A stretch of DNA of 64,000 nucleotides, from NCBI RefSeq assembly GCF_024296925.1, contig NZ_CP101125.1:250501-314500 (forward strand), written 5' to 3'. This DNA comes from Pseudomonas nunensis. GTDB lineage: Bacteria > Pseudomonadota > Gammaproteobacteria > Pseudomonadales > Pseudomonadaceae. The notes beneath the pieces are model-generated. The model searched no databases. It saw only the letters and a list, made by a program, of their open reading frames with translations, and was not told where the DNA came from. Below, piece after piece: positions 35,196 to 44,377 of the stretch. Position numbers and translations under genes: made by a program. Position 1 is the stretch's first letter; each line of letters starts with the position of its first letter.

Positions 35196-35230
35196 GGGTT
35201 ATCCATTGAAAATTGGAATGCCGAAAATAC

Positions 35231-35299
35231 TTATTTACCACCACCGTCACTAACGTCGTTTTCTTCGTAGGAAATCGCGACAGCGATGGTCAGCATCAT
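35231..35299 (-). CDS. Possible 22-residue peptide coupled to the PBP gene
   Basis: Open frame beginning ATGATG, whose first codons overlap the TGA of the penicillin-binding protein gene (TGATG arrangement). The peptide reads MMLTIAVAISYEENDV then SDGGGK. It has a hydrophobic start and an acidic tail, and no separate ribosome site beyond the coupling. It could be a real small protein or chance; I do not recognise it. Confidence 0.25.
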   Translation of the reverse strand: MMLTIAVAISYEENDVSDGGGK

Positions 35300-38200
35300 C
35301 GCTGCACGACCACCGGTGCCTGGCATTCCGTGTTGCGACCGGGCTGCAAATAAGGCGTCAGGATCGGCGCCATGCCCTTGAGCACCTGTACCGGCAACGC
35401 CGAAGTGAATTTGAATGTTTCGGCAGTACGGCCTGGTACGAATGCAGTCAAGGTGCCGAAGTGGTGATCGCCGATGTAGAACACGAAAGTCGCAGTACGG
35501 TTGATCGATTTCGAACTGAGGATCCGCCCACCGGCGCCGATGGCTTCGATGCGGTTATCCCCGGTGCCGGTCTTGCCGCCCATCGCCAGTGGTGTGCCGT
35601 CCGGTGTCTTGAAACTGCCGGACACGCGTTTGGCCGTACCGGCGTCCACCACATGCGACAAGGCTTCGCGCATGGCTGCGGCGACTTCGGAAGGCATCAC
35701 CCGTTTGCCGACATTCGGGTCGTTGATCACTTGAGTTTCATACGGCGTGTTGGCGGCGAAGTGCAGGCTGTCGATGCGCAGCGTTGGCATGCGCACGCCA
35801 TCGTTGAGGATGGTGCCGATCAGTTCGGCCAAGGCCGCCGGCCGGTCACCGGAGCTGCCGATGGCAGTGGCCAGCGATGGCACCAGGTGATCGAACGGGT
35901 AGCCGACCTTCTGCCAGCGTTGATGAATGTCGAGAAAGGCTTCGATCTCGAGCATGGTGCGAATGCGACTGTCGCGGGCGCCCTTGTGTTTACTCTTGAA
36001 CAGCCAGCTGTAGACCTCCTGGCGTTCGAACTGACTGGCTTTGACGATCTCGCTCCACTTGGCGTCCGGGTGGTGCAGCAGGTAGCCGATCAACCACAGA
36101 TCCAGCGGGTGGACCTTGGCGATAAAACCCTGGTCCGGCAAGTCATAGGAGCCAGGGCCGTAGCTCAGGTACAGGCGCTCCAGGCGTTCGTCGGTGAGTT
36201 TTTCGTTGAGCTTGGCGCCTTTGAGATGGGCGCGCACGAAGGTGTTGAACGCGGCCTGCTCGGCGTCCGGGTAGAGATAACGGTGCACGGCGGCCATGCG
36301 AATCGGGGTCGGGCGCATGCTGTCGAGGAAGGTTTCGAGGCGCGCGTCGGTGTCCTTGTTTCTGTATTTTTTCCAGAACTTGAGCAGGAACGACGTGCCT
36401 TCCTTGTCGGCAAAAGAAGCCAGATATTCCTGACGCCGAGGGTCGCGGTCGTCCTTGAGCAATTCGGCGCTGCTGCTGGGGCCGGAATAAGTGGTGTAGC
36501 GCACGATGTCACGCATCAGGCGAATGAACGGCAGGTTGATCGACTCGCGGATGGCATCGCGCAGGGTCGGCAGGCGGCCGTTGTCCTCGTTGCGAAAGTT
36601 GTGGAACGTGTGCAGCCCGCCACCGGTGAAGAAGGCTTCACCGGGGCTGGCCGAGTATTTGCGGTCGAGCGCGGCGCCGAGCATTTTCGACAGGTCGCGG
36701 TCGTTGTTCTGGATCAGGTAATCGACGACCCAACGGCTCAGGCGATCCTGATCGGGGACGTCGGTTTTTTTCAACTCGGCCACGGTCTTGTCGGCGTACT
36801 TGTCGTGCAGCTCGGAAATGATCTGCAAGTATGTGGTCAGCACCCGCATCTTGGCGGTGGAACCCAGTTCCAGTTTGCTGCCTTCGTTGATGTCGAAGGG
36901 CTGGTCGGTGCTGTCAGTCTGCACCCGCACGCGAGAACCATCCGGGGTCAGTTCAAACAGCGTGAAGCTGTAGCGCACCGCCGTGGTACTGGTGGGGGTG
37001 AGCAGGCGTTCGCCGATCAGGCCGATCTGCCCGGCAAACACTGGGTCGGCGAGGTGCTTGAGGTACTCGGTGGCCTGGGCCTGCAGGTCACTTTGCAAAG
37101 TGCTGGTGGCTGACAGGTCGAGGCGGTCGAGGTCGTACAGCGGCCGGTTGAGCATCGACGCCAAGCGGCTGCGCGCAGTGCTGATGCCTTTATTGGTTTC
37201 AATCGGCTGGATGGTCGGTTGGGTCTGCCAGTCGCGGTAGGTGACTTTGCTGGCCAGCGCGGCGGCGGCGAACTGCGCATCAATGACATTGTTCTGGGCC
37301 AGCAGGCGGATGTGGCTGTCGGTGAGGTCGGCCAGTTCGTCATGACCTTTGGTCAGGTAGTGAGAAGGGCGGCGCTGGGCGATCATCAGCGACAGCATTT
37401 CACGCAGGGCCAGGCCTTTGGCGGCCATGGTCTTTGGATCCGTGGCGGTGCTGGCCAGGGTTTCATTGGCCTTGTTGAAATCGGCGCCGTACCAGACGCG
37501 CAAGCCTTCGGCCATGCCATGCACTTCACCGTGACCGGGAACGGCCGACAGCGGCACGCTGTTGAGGTAGTCGCGCACCACGTTTTGCCGCGACTGCAAG
37601 GTCTGCGGCCCGCTCTGATAGGCGCGCACGCTGGCGGAAATCATCTGGCGGATCTTCTCCGCGCCCGAGACGGTCAAGCCGTCGGGGGAGTGGCGGTATT
37701 TCTCAAGCTGCGTCGCCAAAGTACTGCCGCCCGCCGACTGCCCCGGCAAGTGCATCAGTTTCGCCACTTGGGACCATGCGGCCATGCCGAACCGCGGCCA
37801 GTCCACGGCCGGGTTGGCCAGGGGCTGCTTGGGGTCGAGCAGGAAACGGTTTTCGATGAATAGCAAGCTACTGACCACCACCGGCGGGATCGAATCGAAG
37901 CTGGAATACAGCTGTTGCGGATAGTTGAACTGGTACAGCGGCGCCGCGCGGCAATCGGTGATCGACAGCCCGGCCTGGATTTTCTCCGCATAGGGCACGA
38001 AAAAGCCCCGGTCGCTGTACTTCATCAGCGCCGGCGAAAAGCGGGTTTGCGAAGCGATGACGTAGTTGCGCTTGAGCAACCGGGCAAGAAAATCTCCCAT
38101 GGAGCTGTAGCCCAAACGCAAATCGAACGGCCCCGCACCCGGGTAGCGAATCGCGTCGCTGGGACCGGGTTGAACCTCATAACTCAAGGACGCGGCAAAT

Positions 38201-38421
38201 TTGCTGACTTCCCGGGCCTGAAATTTAGAGGTGCGCATTTCCTTGGCGGCGGCCAGCCCCAGCACGACCAGGATAATCAGCAGCAACAACCAGAATGCCT
38301 TCCAGCCGTGTTTGGCACGACGGGGTTTTTCAGGTAAAGGCGCATCATCCACACGTTCAGTCGGAACCACGGTTTTACTCGAATCGGATTGCCATAACGC
38401 GCCCATAGTCGACTGATCCAT
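35296..38421 (-). CDS. Divergent class A penicillin-binding protein (transglycosylase/transpeptidase)
   Basis: A 1041-residue inner-membrane protein. A cytoplasmic N-terminus with PRRAKHG precedes one transmembrane helix (FWLLLLIILVVLGLAA, about residues 43-60). The GT51 domain has VVSSLLFIENRFLLD (catalytic Glu190) and GGSTLATQLEKY. The transpeptidase domain has all three motifs: STAK (Ser521, Lys524), SIN, and KTGTGD (Lys950). It is longer than PBP1a/1b/1c, and its GT motif carries Asn191 where an Asp is usual (ED). It probably makes or modifies peptidoglycan under special conditions; this is inferred. Confidence 0.85.
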   Translation of the reverse strand: MDQSTMGALWQSDSSKTVVPTERVDDAPLPEKPRRAKHGWKAFWLLLLIILVVLGLAAAKEMRTSKFQAREVSKFAASLSYEVQPGPSDAIRYPGAGPFDLRLGYSSMGDFLARLLKRNYVIASQTRFSPALMKYSDRGFFVPYAEKIQAGLSITDCRAAPLYQFNYPQQLYSSFDSIPPVVVSSLLFIENRFLLDPKQPLANPAVDWPRFGMAAWSQVAKLMHLPGQSAGGSTLATQLEKYRHSPDGLTVSGAEKIRQMISASVRAYQSGPQTLQSRQNVVRDYLNSVPLSAVPGHGEVHGMAEGLRVWYGADFNKANETLASTATDPKTMAAKGLALREMLSLMIAQRRPSHYLTKGHDELADLTDSHIRLLAQNNVIDAQFAAAALASKVTYRDWQTQPTIQPIETNKGISTARSRLASMLNRPLYDLDRLDLSATSTLQSDLQAQATEYLKHLADPVFAGQIGLIGERLLTPTSTTAVRYSFTLFELTPDGSRVRVQTDSTDQPFDINEGSKLELGSTAKMRVLTTYLQIISELHDKYADKTVAELKKTDVPDQDRLSRWVVDYLIQNNDRDLSKMLGAALDRKYSASPGEAFFTGGGLHTFHNFRNEDNGRLPTLRDAIRESINLPFIRLMRDIVRYTTYSGPSSSAELLKDDRDPRRQEYLASFADKEGTSFLLKFWKKYRNKDTDARLETFLDSMRPTPIRMAAVHRYLYPDAEQAAFNTFVRAHLKGAKLNEKLTDERLERLYLSYGPGSYDLPDQGFIAKVHPLDLWLIGYLLHHPDAKWSEIVKASQFERQEVYSWLFKSKHKGARDSRIRTMLEIEAFLDIHQRWQKVGYPFDHLVPSLATAIGSSGDRPAALAELIGTILNDGVRMPTLRIDSLHFAANTPYETQVINDPNVGKRVMPSEVAAAMREALSHVVDAGTAKRVSGSFKTPDGTPLAMGGKTGTGDNRIEAIGAGGRILSSKSINRTATFVFYIGDHHFGTLTAFVPGRTAETFKFTSALPVQVLKGMAPILTPYLQPGRNTECQAPVVVQR

Positions 38422-38558
38422 TCACGCAGATTGATCGGACTTGTCTGAAGCTTAGACGGTGGTTGGCGCTGGTGAAAAAATTGTGAATAGAGAAATATCG
38501 AAATCGTATGAGTGGTTGTGTGCAGTGAACGGACTTGCCCGTAAGTCCAACACAGTCT

Positions 38559-38663
38559 TGTGGCGAGCGAGCTTGCTCCGGGCGGCGTTCCGACGCCGGG
38601 CTGCGAAGCGGCCCCTTTTTGTGAGCGCTGCGCGCTCAAGCGGGAGCAAGCTCCCTCGCCACA
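38559..38663. repeat. REP pair flanking the RAYT gene (3' side)
   Basis: GTGGCGAGCGAGCTTGCTCC and inverted GGGAGCAAGCTCCCTCGCCA, with a GC-rich centre (GAGCGCTGCGCGCTC). It ends 26 bp after the transposase stop codon. Confidence 0.88.
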
Positions 38664-38689
38664 ATGAATGTCCAACCTTGGATCCGTGT

Positions 38690-39148
38690 TCAAAGCCAGC
38701 AAGCATCCCAAAGCGGATAGTCGCCAGTTTTCTCCACGAGCCCGGCACGCACCGGATTGGCAACGATGTAGCGGGCGAAAGGCCGAAGTTCTTCGCCGTC
38801 GCGGATCGCACGGTCGTGGTAGCCGCTTTGCCAGAATGCCCCACGAGTGCCTGACGCTCGATTGATACTCAATGTGCTGCGAGACTTGATGGCCTGCATC
38901 AGTTGCGCCAGAGAGCGCTGTTCCAATTGCACCAGCCAATGAAAATGGTCCGGCATGACAACCCAGGCTATTGAATTAACCCATTGCTGTTCATGGGCTC
39001 GCCTGAGTTCAGCAACCAGTAGACGTCCCAAGCGCCAATCACTGAAAACACGAAGACGTTGATAGACGACTGCAGTGATCAGATAGCCTCGCCCTTGTTC
39101 TGAGTAACGTCCATGACGCAGTCGATGGGAGTTCGGATGTGGGTGCAT
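38690..39148 (-). CDS. REP-associated tyrosine transposase (RAYT, TnpA-REP)
   Basis: A 152-residue single-strand nuclease of the Y1/HUH superfamily related to IS200/IS605 transposases. The HUH motif is MPDHFHWLV (His68, His70), and the catalytic tyrosine is Tyr127 in ARYIVANPVRAGLV. SGYHDRAIRDGEE is also typical. REP pairs of one class lie on both sides (38559-38663 and 39269-39400), the arrangement called a REPtron. RAYTs are usually single-copy, immobile genes that recognise and process REP hairpins; this copy looks intact. Confidence 0.92.
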   Translation of the reverse strand: MHPHPNSHRLRHGRYSEQGRGYLITAVVYQRLRVFSDWRLGRLLVAELRRAHEQQWVNSIAWVVMPDHFHWLVQLEQRSLAQLMQAIKSRSTLSINRASGTRGAFWQSGYHDRAIRDGEELRPFARYIVANPVRAGLVEKTGDYPLWDACWL

Positions 39149-39772
39149 TCCATTGCGTCCTTTTGCAGTGACCTGAAAGAACCCTAGCCCGCTACCTTCC
39201 TACGTGAGCCGGCAACTACTGTCTGAAAATTCCGAAGCTGTCGAAGGACTAAAGCGCAAAACATTCCCTGTGGCGAGGGAGCTTGCTCCCGCTGGGCTGC
39301 GAAGCAGCCCCAATCCCGGTATCGCGGTGTGCCTGATAAACCTATATCACTGGGTTGGCGACTGCTGCGCAGTCGAGCGGGAGCAAGCTCCCTCGCCACA
39401 GGGTCTCATCGTCTGGAATTGCTGTGCTAGACGCTTGCGATGGGCCAATACGACCTGCGTCGATACATGACGACGCACCATTACCGTGCAATACTCCCCG
39501 CCGTTTCAGCAGCGAATAATCCTGCAAAACCCAGGTAATGCCCCTCCGTAAACCGGGCTTTTGGCGAGAGTTGTGCCTGAATGTTGTGGTTTATAGAGTG
39601 AAAAGCCCTGTCCGAAGCTTTTTATACTGCACGCCCCGCTGATCTTGCAGGTTTTGTCCTACAAGACGGGTTTGCCCACAAGGCAGGCCCGGTATCGGGA
39701 AGCGCTGGCTTACCGGTCTGCGCTTCGTTTACTCGGTGGTCACATCCAATAACAAGACGAGGTTGTACCCCT
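39149..39772. other. Intergenic region between the RAYT gene and the amino acid permease
   Basis: About 620 bp. It contains the REP pair at 39269-39400. A TATACT box (39623-39628), the best -10 candidate for the permease, has no clear -35 box. A leader of about 140 bp follows. No gene with a ribosome site was found. Confidence 0.55.
39269..39400. repeat. REP pair flanking the RAYT gene (5' side)
   Basis: TGTGGCGAGGGAGCTTGCTC and its inverted partner enclose about 75 bp. It starts 120 bp upstream of the RAYT start codon. Confidence 0.88.
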
Positions 39773-41194
39773 ATGCCAGCAGGCAATCATCTGCCCCAAG
39801 GCGAGACCGCTCAGGGCGGCCCGCTTAAACGCGAACTGGGCGAACGGCATATTCGCTTGATGGCACTCGGTGCCTGTATCGGCGTCGGCCTGTTCCTCGG
39901 GTCGGCCAAGGCCATTGAAATGGCCGGCCCCGCGATCATGCTGTCCTACATCATCGGCGGTCTGGCGATCCTGGTGATCATGCGCGCCCTCGGCGAGATG
40001 GCCGTGCACAACCCGGTCGCAGGCTCCTTCAGCCGTTACGCCCAGGATTATCTCGGTCCGTTGGCCGGTTTCCTTACCGGCTGGAACTACTGGTTCCTGT
40101 GGTTGGTGACCTGCGTTGCGGAAATCACTGCGGTGGCGGTGTACATGGGCGTCTGGTTCCCCGACGTGCCGCGCTGGATCTGGGCGCTGTCGGCGTTGAT
40201 CAGCATGGGCACCATCAACCTGATCGCGGTAAAAGCCTTCGGTGAGTTTGAATTCTGGTTCGCCCTGATCAAGATCGTCACGATCATTGCGATGGTGATC
40301 GGCGGTATCGGCGTGATCGCGTTCGGTTTCGGCAACGACGGCGTGGCCTTGGGGATTTCCAACCTGTGGGCCCACGGCGGCTTCATGCCTAACGGCGTGC
40401 AAGGCGTATTGATGTCCCTGCAAATGGTGATGTTCGCCTACCTCGGCGTCGAGATGATCGGCCTGACCGCCGGGGAAGCGAAGAACCCGCAGAAGACCAT
40501 TCCCAATGCGATCGGATCGGTGTTCTGGCGGATCCTGCTGTTCTACGTCGGCGCGTTGTTTGTGATCCTGTCGATCTACCCGTGGAACGAAATCGGCACC
40601 CAAGGCAGCCCGTTCGTGATGACTTTCGAGCGTCTGGGGATCAAGACTGCCGCCGGCATCATCAACTTCGTGGTGATCACGGCAGCGCTGTCGTCGTGCA
40701 ACGGCGGTATCTTCAGCACCGGTCGCATGCTTTACAGCCTGGCGCAGAACGGCCAGGCCCCGGCCGGTTTCGCCACGACCTCGAGCAACGGCGTGCCCCG
40801 TCGCGCACTGCTGCTGTCGATCTTCGTGCTGTTGCTGGGTGTGCTGCTCAACTACATGGTCCCGGAAAAAGTCTTCGTCTGGGTGACAGCGATTGCCACC
40901 TTCGGCGCGATCTGGACCTGGGTGATGATCCTGCTGGCCCAGCTCAAATTCCGCAAAGGTTTGAGCGCCAGCGAACGGGCCGGCCTGAAATACAAGATGT
41001 GGCTGTACCCGGTCAGTTCCTACCTGGCGCTGGCATTCCTGGTGCTGGTAGTCGGCCTGATGGCGTACTTCCCGGACACCCGCGTGGCGCTGTATGTCGG
41101 CCCGGCGTTCCTGGTGCTGCTGACGGTGTTGTTCTATGTGTTCAAGTTGCAACCGACCAATGTGGCGCAAGGTGCGGTGCGTTCGGCGTCTTGA
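39773..41194 (+). CDS. Amino acid permease of the APC superfamily (ProY/HutT-like)
   Basis: A 473-residue inner-membrane transporter with twelve predicted helices. The amino-acid-permease signature is clear: LKRELGERHIRLMALGACIG, then GVGLFLGSAKAIEMAGPA, EMAVHNPVAGSFSRYA, and the conserved WNYWFLWL. GEAKNPQKTIPNAI is the usual cytoplasmic loop. Similarity to proline/histidine permeases (ProY, HutT) is best, but the substrate cannot be fixed from sequence. It is a single-gene unit: a leader with a TATACT box precedes it and a strong terminator follows. Confidence 0.86.
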   Translation: MPAGNHLPQGETAQGGPLKRELGERHIRLMALGACIGVGLFLGSAKAIEMAGPAIMLSYIIGGLAILVIMRALGEMAVHNPVAGSFSRYAQDYLGPLAGFLTGWNYWFLWLVTCVAEITAVAVYMGVWFPDVPRWIWALSALISMGTINLIAVKAFGEFEFWFALIKIVTIIAMVIGGIGVIAFGFGNDGVALGISNLWAHGGFMPNGVQGVLMSLQMVMFAYLGVEMIGLTAGEAKNPQKTIPNAIGSVFWRILLFYVGALFVILSIYPWNEIGTQGSPFVMTFERLGIKTAAGIINFVVITAALSSCNGGIFSTGRMLYSLAQNGQAPAGFATTSSNGVPRRALLLSIFVLLLGVLLNYMVPEKVFVWVTAIATFGAIWTWVMILLAQLKFRKGLSASERAGLKYKMWLYPVSSYLALAFLVLVVGLMAYFPDTRVALYVGPAFLVLLTVLFYVFKLQPTNVAQGAVRSAS

Positions 41195-41214
41195 AGTTGT
41201 AACGCCTGAAATGC

Positions 41215-41245
41215 AAAAGCCCCGGTCAATTGGCCGGGGCTTTTT
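41215..41245 (+). terminator. Rho-independent terminator of the permease gene
   Basis: AAAAGCCCCGG pairs with CCGGGGCTTTTT around TCAATTGG, ending in five Ts, 20 bases after the stop codon. Confidence 0.92.
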
Positions 41246-41262
41246 GTTGAGGCACGCTTAAC

Positions 41263-41399
41263 TGTGGCGAGCGAGCTTTTGTGGCGAGGGGGCTTGCCCC
41301 CTTTTGAGTGCGAAGCGCTCCCGGCATTCCTTCATTCAAACCGGATCCACAGGTTTGCGACTGCTGCGCAGCCGAACGGGGGCAAGCCTCCTCGCCACA
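41263..41399. repeat. REP cluster, GTGGCGAGGG class, with a truncated extra copy
   Basis: A complete inverted pair (41280-41399) is preceded at 41263-41279 by a broken copy, GTGGCGAGCGAGCTT, fused directly to the next copy. This suggests duplication or a REP-into-REP insertion. Confidence 0.85.
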
Positions 41400-41417
41400 A
41401 AGGGTGTCTTGCCGAAA

Positions 41418-42542
41418 TCAAACGGTTACTGCTTGCACCGGCCGGTTCAAGCGCTTGTTGAAATCCAGCCAAACCCCCAGCAACGCCATCAACCCTGCCC
41501 CCACCAGCGCAGTGAAGATCTGCATGGCAAACGCATCGTCGGTCATGGCATTGACCATGTCCGCCAATGGCGCCAACAGCACACCCAGGCAGAAAACCTC
41601 CAGCGAATAACGCCCCATGCGACAGCTTTGCTGCGCCAGCCAGTTTTGCGTCCAGCCGCTGTCGGGCAATAACTTGGCGGTGACGTAGGCCAGCGCCAGG
41701 AAGTGCAGCAGGCGCACCGGCGACAGGTCGGTCTTGCTGATCGGGTAAAGCAGGTTACTCAGCCACGCAGGCATCAGCGCGTCGTGTATTTCCGGCCAGC
41801 GCCAGGAGATTGTAATCACCCCGGCGAGCACCGCGTACACCAGCGCACTGACAAACAACGGTTGGCGCATCAGCGCTCGAGTGTCGGGCAGGCGCAGCCG
41901 CTGCCCGTGAATCGCGGTAGCGCCACCGAGTACGAACAGCAGTTGCCAGACCACCGGGTTGAAGTACCACACGCCATCCTTGATGGCCGCCAGGTTCCAG
42001 CCAAACCACGGCGCCAGCAGGTACACGGTCAACGACACGGCCACCACCGCCCAAGGTGCGCGCACCAGCATCGGCAGCACCAACGGCAAACCGGCCAGCA
42101 GCACGATGTACAGCGGCAGCGGGTCCATGAGGTTCGGTTTGAAGCGCAACAGCAACTCATCCGTCAGCGCTTGCTGGGGATTGGTGATGAAGTGGTGCAT
42201 GCCCATTTCTTCCACCAGATCGCGGGTTTCCACATGGCTGTTGGCGAAGAACACGATGCCCATCAGCATCGCCAGCAAAAAGATATGCACCACATAGAGC
42301 ACCCAGGCGCGGCGCAGGATTTTCACGCAGGCGATCAGATAACCGTCGCGCTTGAGGATCTTGCCGTAGGCCAGGACTGCCGCGTACCCGGCCAGAAACA
42401 CGAAAATTTCCGCCGCATCGCTGAAACCGAAATTACGCGGAGTGATTTGCCCGAGTGGGTTGTGCGGCACGTGATCCCAGAAAATGAAGATCAGGGCCAG
42501 GCCGCGAAAAAAGTCGATGCGGTGATCGCGTTCAGACGTCAT
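41418..42542 (-). CDS. OpgC-domain membrane protein (acyltransferase-like)
   Basis: A 374-residue integral membrane protein with about ten helices. The OpgC signature is present at the start: RDHRIDFFRGLALIFIFWDH, where the His-Asp and Arg positions are conserved, then FGFSDAAEIFVFLAGYAA. OpgC transfers succinyl groups to osmoregulated periplasmic glucans. Many pseudomonads have several OpgC-domain proteins, so the acceptor here is uncertain. The ATG at 42542 fits the family start. It is divergent from the GtrII-like gene, which also concerns surface or periplasmic glycans. Confidence 0.84.
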   Translation of the reverse strand: MTSERDHRIDFFRGLALIFIFWDHVPHNPLGQITPRNFGFSDAAEIFVFLAGYAAVLAYGKILKRDGYLIACVKILRRAWVLYVVHIFLLAMLMGIVFFANSHVETRDLVEEMGMHHFITNPQQALTDELLLRFKPNLMDPLPLYIVLLAGLPLVLPMLVRAPWAVVAVSLTVYLLAPWFGWNLAAIKDGVWYFNPVVWQLLFVLGGATAIHGQRLRLPDTRALMRQPLFVSALVYAVLAGVITISWRWPEIHDALMPAWLSNLLYPISKTDLSPVRLLHFLALAYVTAKLLPDSGWTQNWLAQQSCRMGRYSLEVFCLGVLLAPLADMVNAMTDDAFAMQIFTALVGAGLMALLGVWLDFNKRLNRPVQAVTV

Positions 42543-42764
42543 GGCTGAGGGCTCTTGAACGGGTGTTGAGTAAGGAGCGCCACGCGGCGCAAAAGTGCCA
42601 CGCATCGGCGGCGCGCAGGGTGGCGCGATTGGCCGGTAATTGCAAAGGCCGGGTATTACGGGATATTGCCCGGCATCGCCGTCTGTCGCAAAGCCAGTGA
42701 TTTAGAGCCGGTGGCGGGTTCAATACGCTATGGGCTTAATGCAGTAACCCCAAGGGGCTCCGAC

Positions 42765-44270
42765 ATGCGCATGGGCGATTGGCTCGACAGAGAACTCGGC
42801 AGCCGGCGGGTCTGGCTGTGTTTTTTGTTGGCGACCCTTGCCTATGTTCTGCCGCTGATCCTCGCGGATTATCCGTACATCGATGACAACTGGCGTTCAC
42901 TGGCCGCTGGCATGGGGTGGGCCGGGGAGGGGCGCTTATTCACCCAGCTGTTCTATAACTGGCTGACCTTTACCGATGCTGCGCCGAACATCTTCCCGCT
43001 GCCCTTGCTGCTGGCCACACTGGCGATGGCTTGGGCGCTGACCCGCCTGACCTTCCACTACTTTATCGAACCGACATTCACCCATTTTCTGGTGGTGCTC
43101 GCGTTCTGGTACAACCCGTTCTTCCTGCAAAACCTGTCGTATCAATATGACGGGCCGGCCATGACCTTGAGTCTGGTGGCGGTGATCTTCGCGATCACCT
43201 TTCGCAGTGTTTCGCGGGTGCAACAACTGCTGGTCCCCGCGTTGCTGATTGCCCTGGGCCTGGGGTTGTATCAGGTCAGTATCAACGTGTTTATCGGGCT
43301 GTGTTGCGTGGAGCTGTTGCGCTACGCGAACGACCGTCTGCCCTGGCCCGAAGGGTGCCGGATGATCGGCTGGAAAGTCGCGCAAACGGGGCTGGCCTGG
43401 TTGATCTACGCCGCCACGGCGTATGCCTACATGAACCCGAATCGCACTCTGTTATTGAATGGGCAGGCGAGCCCGCTGCAGCAAGTCGAAACCAATGCAG
43501 GCCGGGTGCTGGAAAAGGTCATGCTGCTGTTTCACGGTGGCTTCGGTTGGGTGTTTGGCGCGCTATTCCTGGGTGCGATTGCCGGCAGTGTGTTGGTGGG
43601 GCGACGCATCATTGAACGCAGGGATAACGGGCGGAAGAATGCGCTAATCGGGCTTCTGTGTTTACTGACCTTACCGATCGCGGTGCTGCTGGTACCCGGT
43701 GCCGCGCTGTTCTTCCGCGACTTCAATGAAGGCGCCCGAACCTTGATGGGTTTTTCAGTAGTGCTGTTGCTGCTGTTCTACCTGAGCCACTTGGCGCTGG
43801 CGGCCGTGCATCGACGATTGCCGCTGCTGTTGCTGGTCCCGCTGTTGGCCATGCTCTCGCTGTCCTACGCCTACGGCCGGGTGTTGATGCTACAAAAGAC
43901 CTTCGCCAACACCGCGCTGAATGCCTTGAGCTACGACATCGCTTCGCGCCCGGCACTGCGCGATGCCAAGCGCATTTATATGTCGGTGACTTACTCCGAT
44001 CACTGGCTGGTCGGGGCTGCCGGCTCGTTCAAACATTTGCCGGTGCTGCGCTATTTGCTGAACACCGATTACTACATGTTGGCCGAGAATCTGCCAAAAG
44101 CCGGCATCACCAACGTGGTGGCCGAGCGCGAGCGGCGCAATGCAACCCGGGTCGGGTATCAGGGATTTGTACCGTTGGTGGACAGTCAGTACTACCGCAT
44201 TTATCTGCTGGGAGATTACGGTTTTATCGTCATGAAAGAGCCGAGGCCGATCGCTGAGTTGCAGTGGTGA
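42765..44270 (+). CDS. GtrII-like glucosyltransferase membrane protein
   Basis: A 501-residue protein with about eleven hydrophobic helices, resembling the GtrII glucosyltransferases that use polyprenyl-phosphate-glucose to modify O-antigen. The acidic motif YPYIDDNWRS after the first helix is typical of GT-C enzymes (catalytic Asp). FWYNPFFLQNLSYQYDGPAMTL is another family segment, followed by a soluble C-terminal region. The ATG at 42765 has AAGGGG upstream. A GtrA homologue lies 107 bp downstream, but no GtrB is present in the window. Confidence 0.82.
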   Translation: MRMGDWLDRELGSRRVWLCFLLATLAYVLPLILADYPYIDDNWRSLAAGMGWAGEGRLFTQLFYNWLTFTDAAPNIFPLPLLLATLAMAWALTRLTFHYFIEPTFTHFLVVLAFWYNPFFLQNLSYQYDGPAMTLSLVAVIFAITFRSVSRVQQLLVPALLIALGLGLYQVSINVFIGLCCVELLRYANDRLPWPEGCRMIGWKVAQTGLAWLIYAATAYAYMNPNRTLLLNGQASPLQQVETNAGRVLEKVMLLFHGGFGWVFGALFLGAIAGSVLVGRRIIERRDNGRKNALIGLLCLLTLPIAVLLVPGAALFFRDFNEGARTLMGFSVVLLLLFYLSHLALAAVHRRLPLLLLVPLLAMLSLSYAYGRVLMLQKTFANTALNALSYDIASRPALRDAKRIYMSVTYSDHWLVGAAGSFKHLPVLRYLLNTDYYMLAENLPKAGITNVVAERERRNATRVGYQGFVPLVDSQYYRIYLLGDYGFIVMKEPRPIAELQW

Positions 44271-44377
44271 CCGTTCATCCAGAACAGCGGCAACCTGTAA
44301 TTTCTGACAGTAGACGCCGTCGGGTGGTGCTTTTAGTTTGAGAAGCACCTCAAGTGGTAATGCGGGACAGAGCCGGC

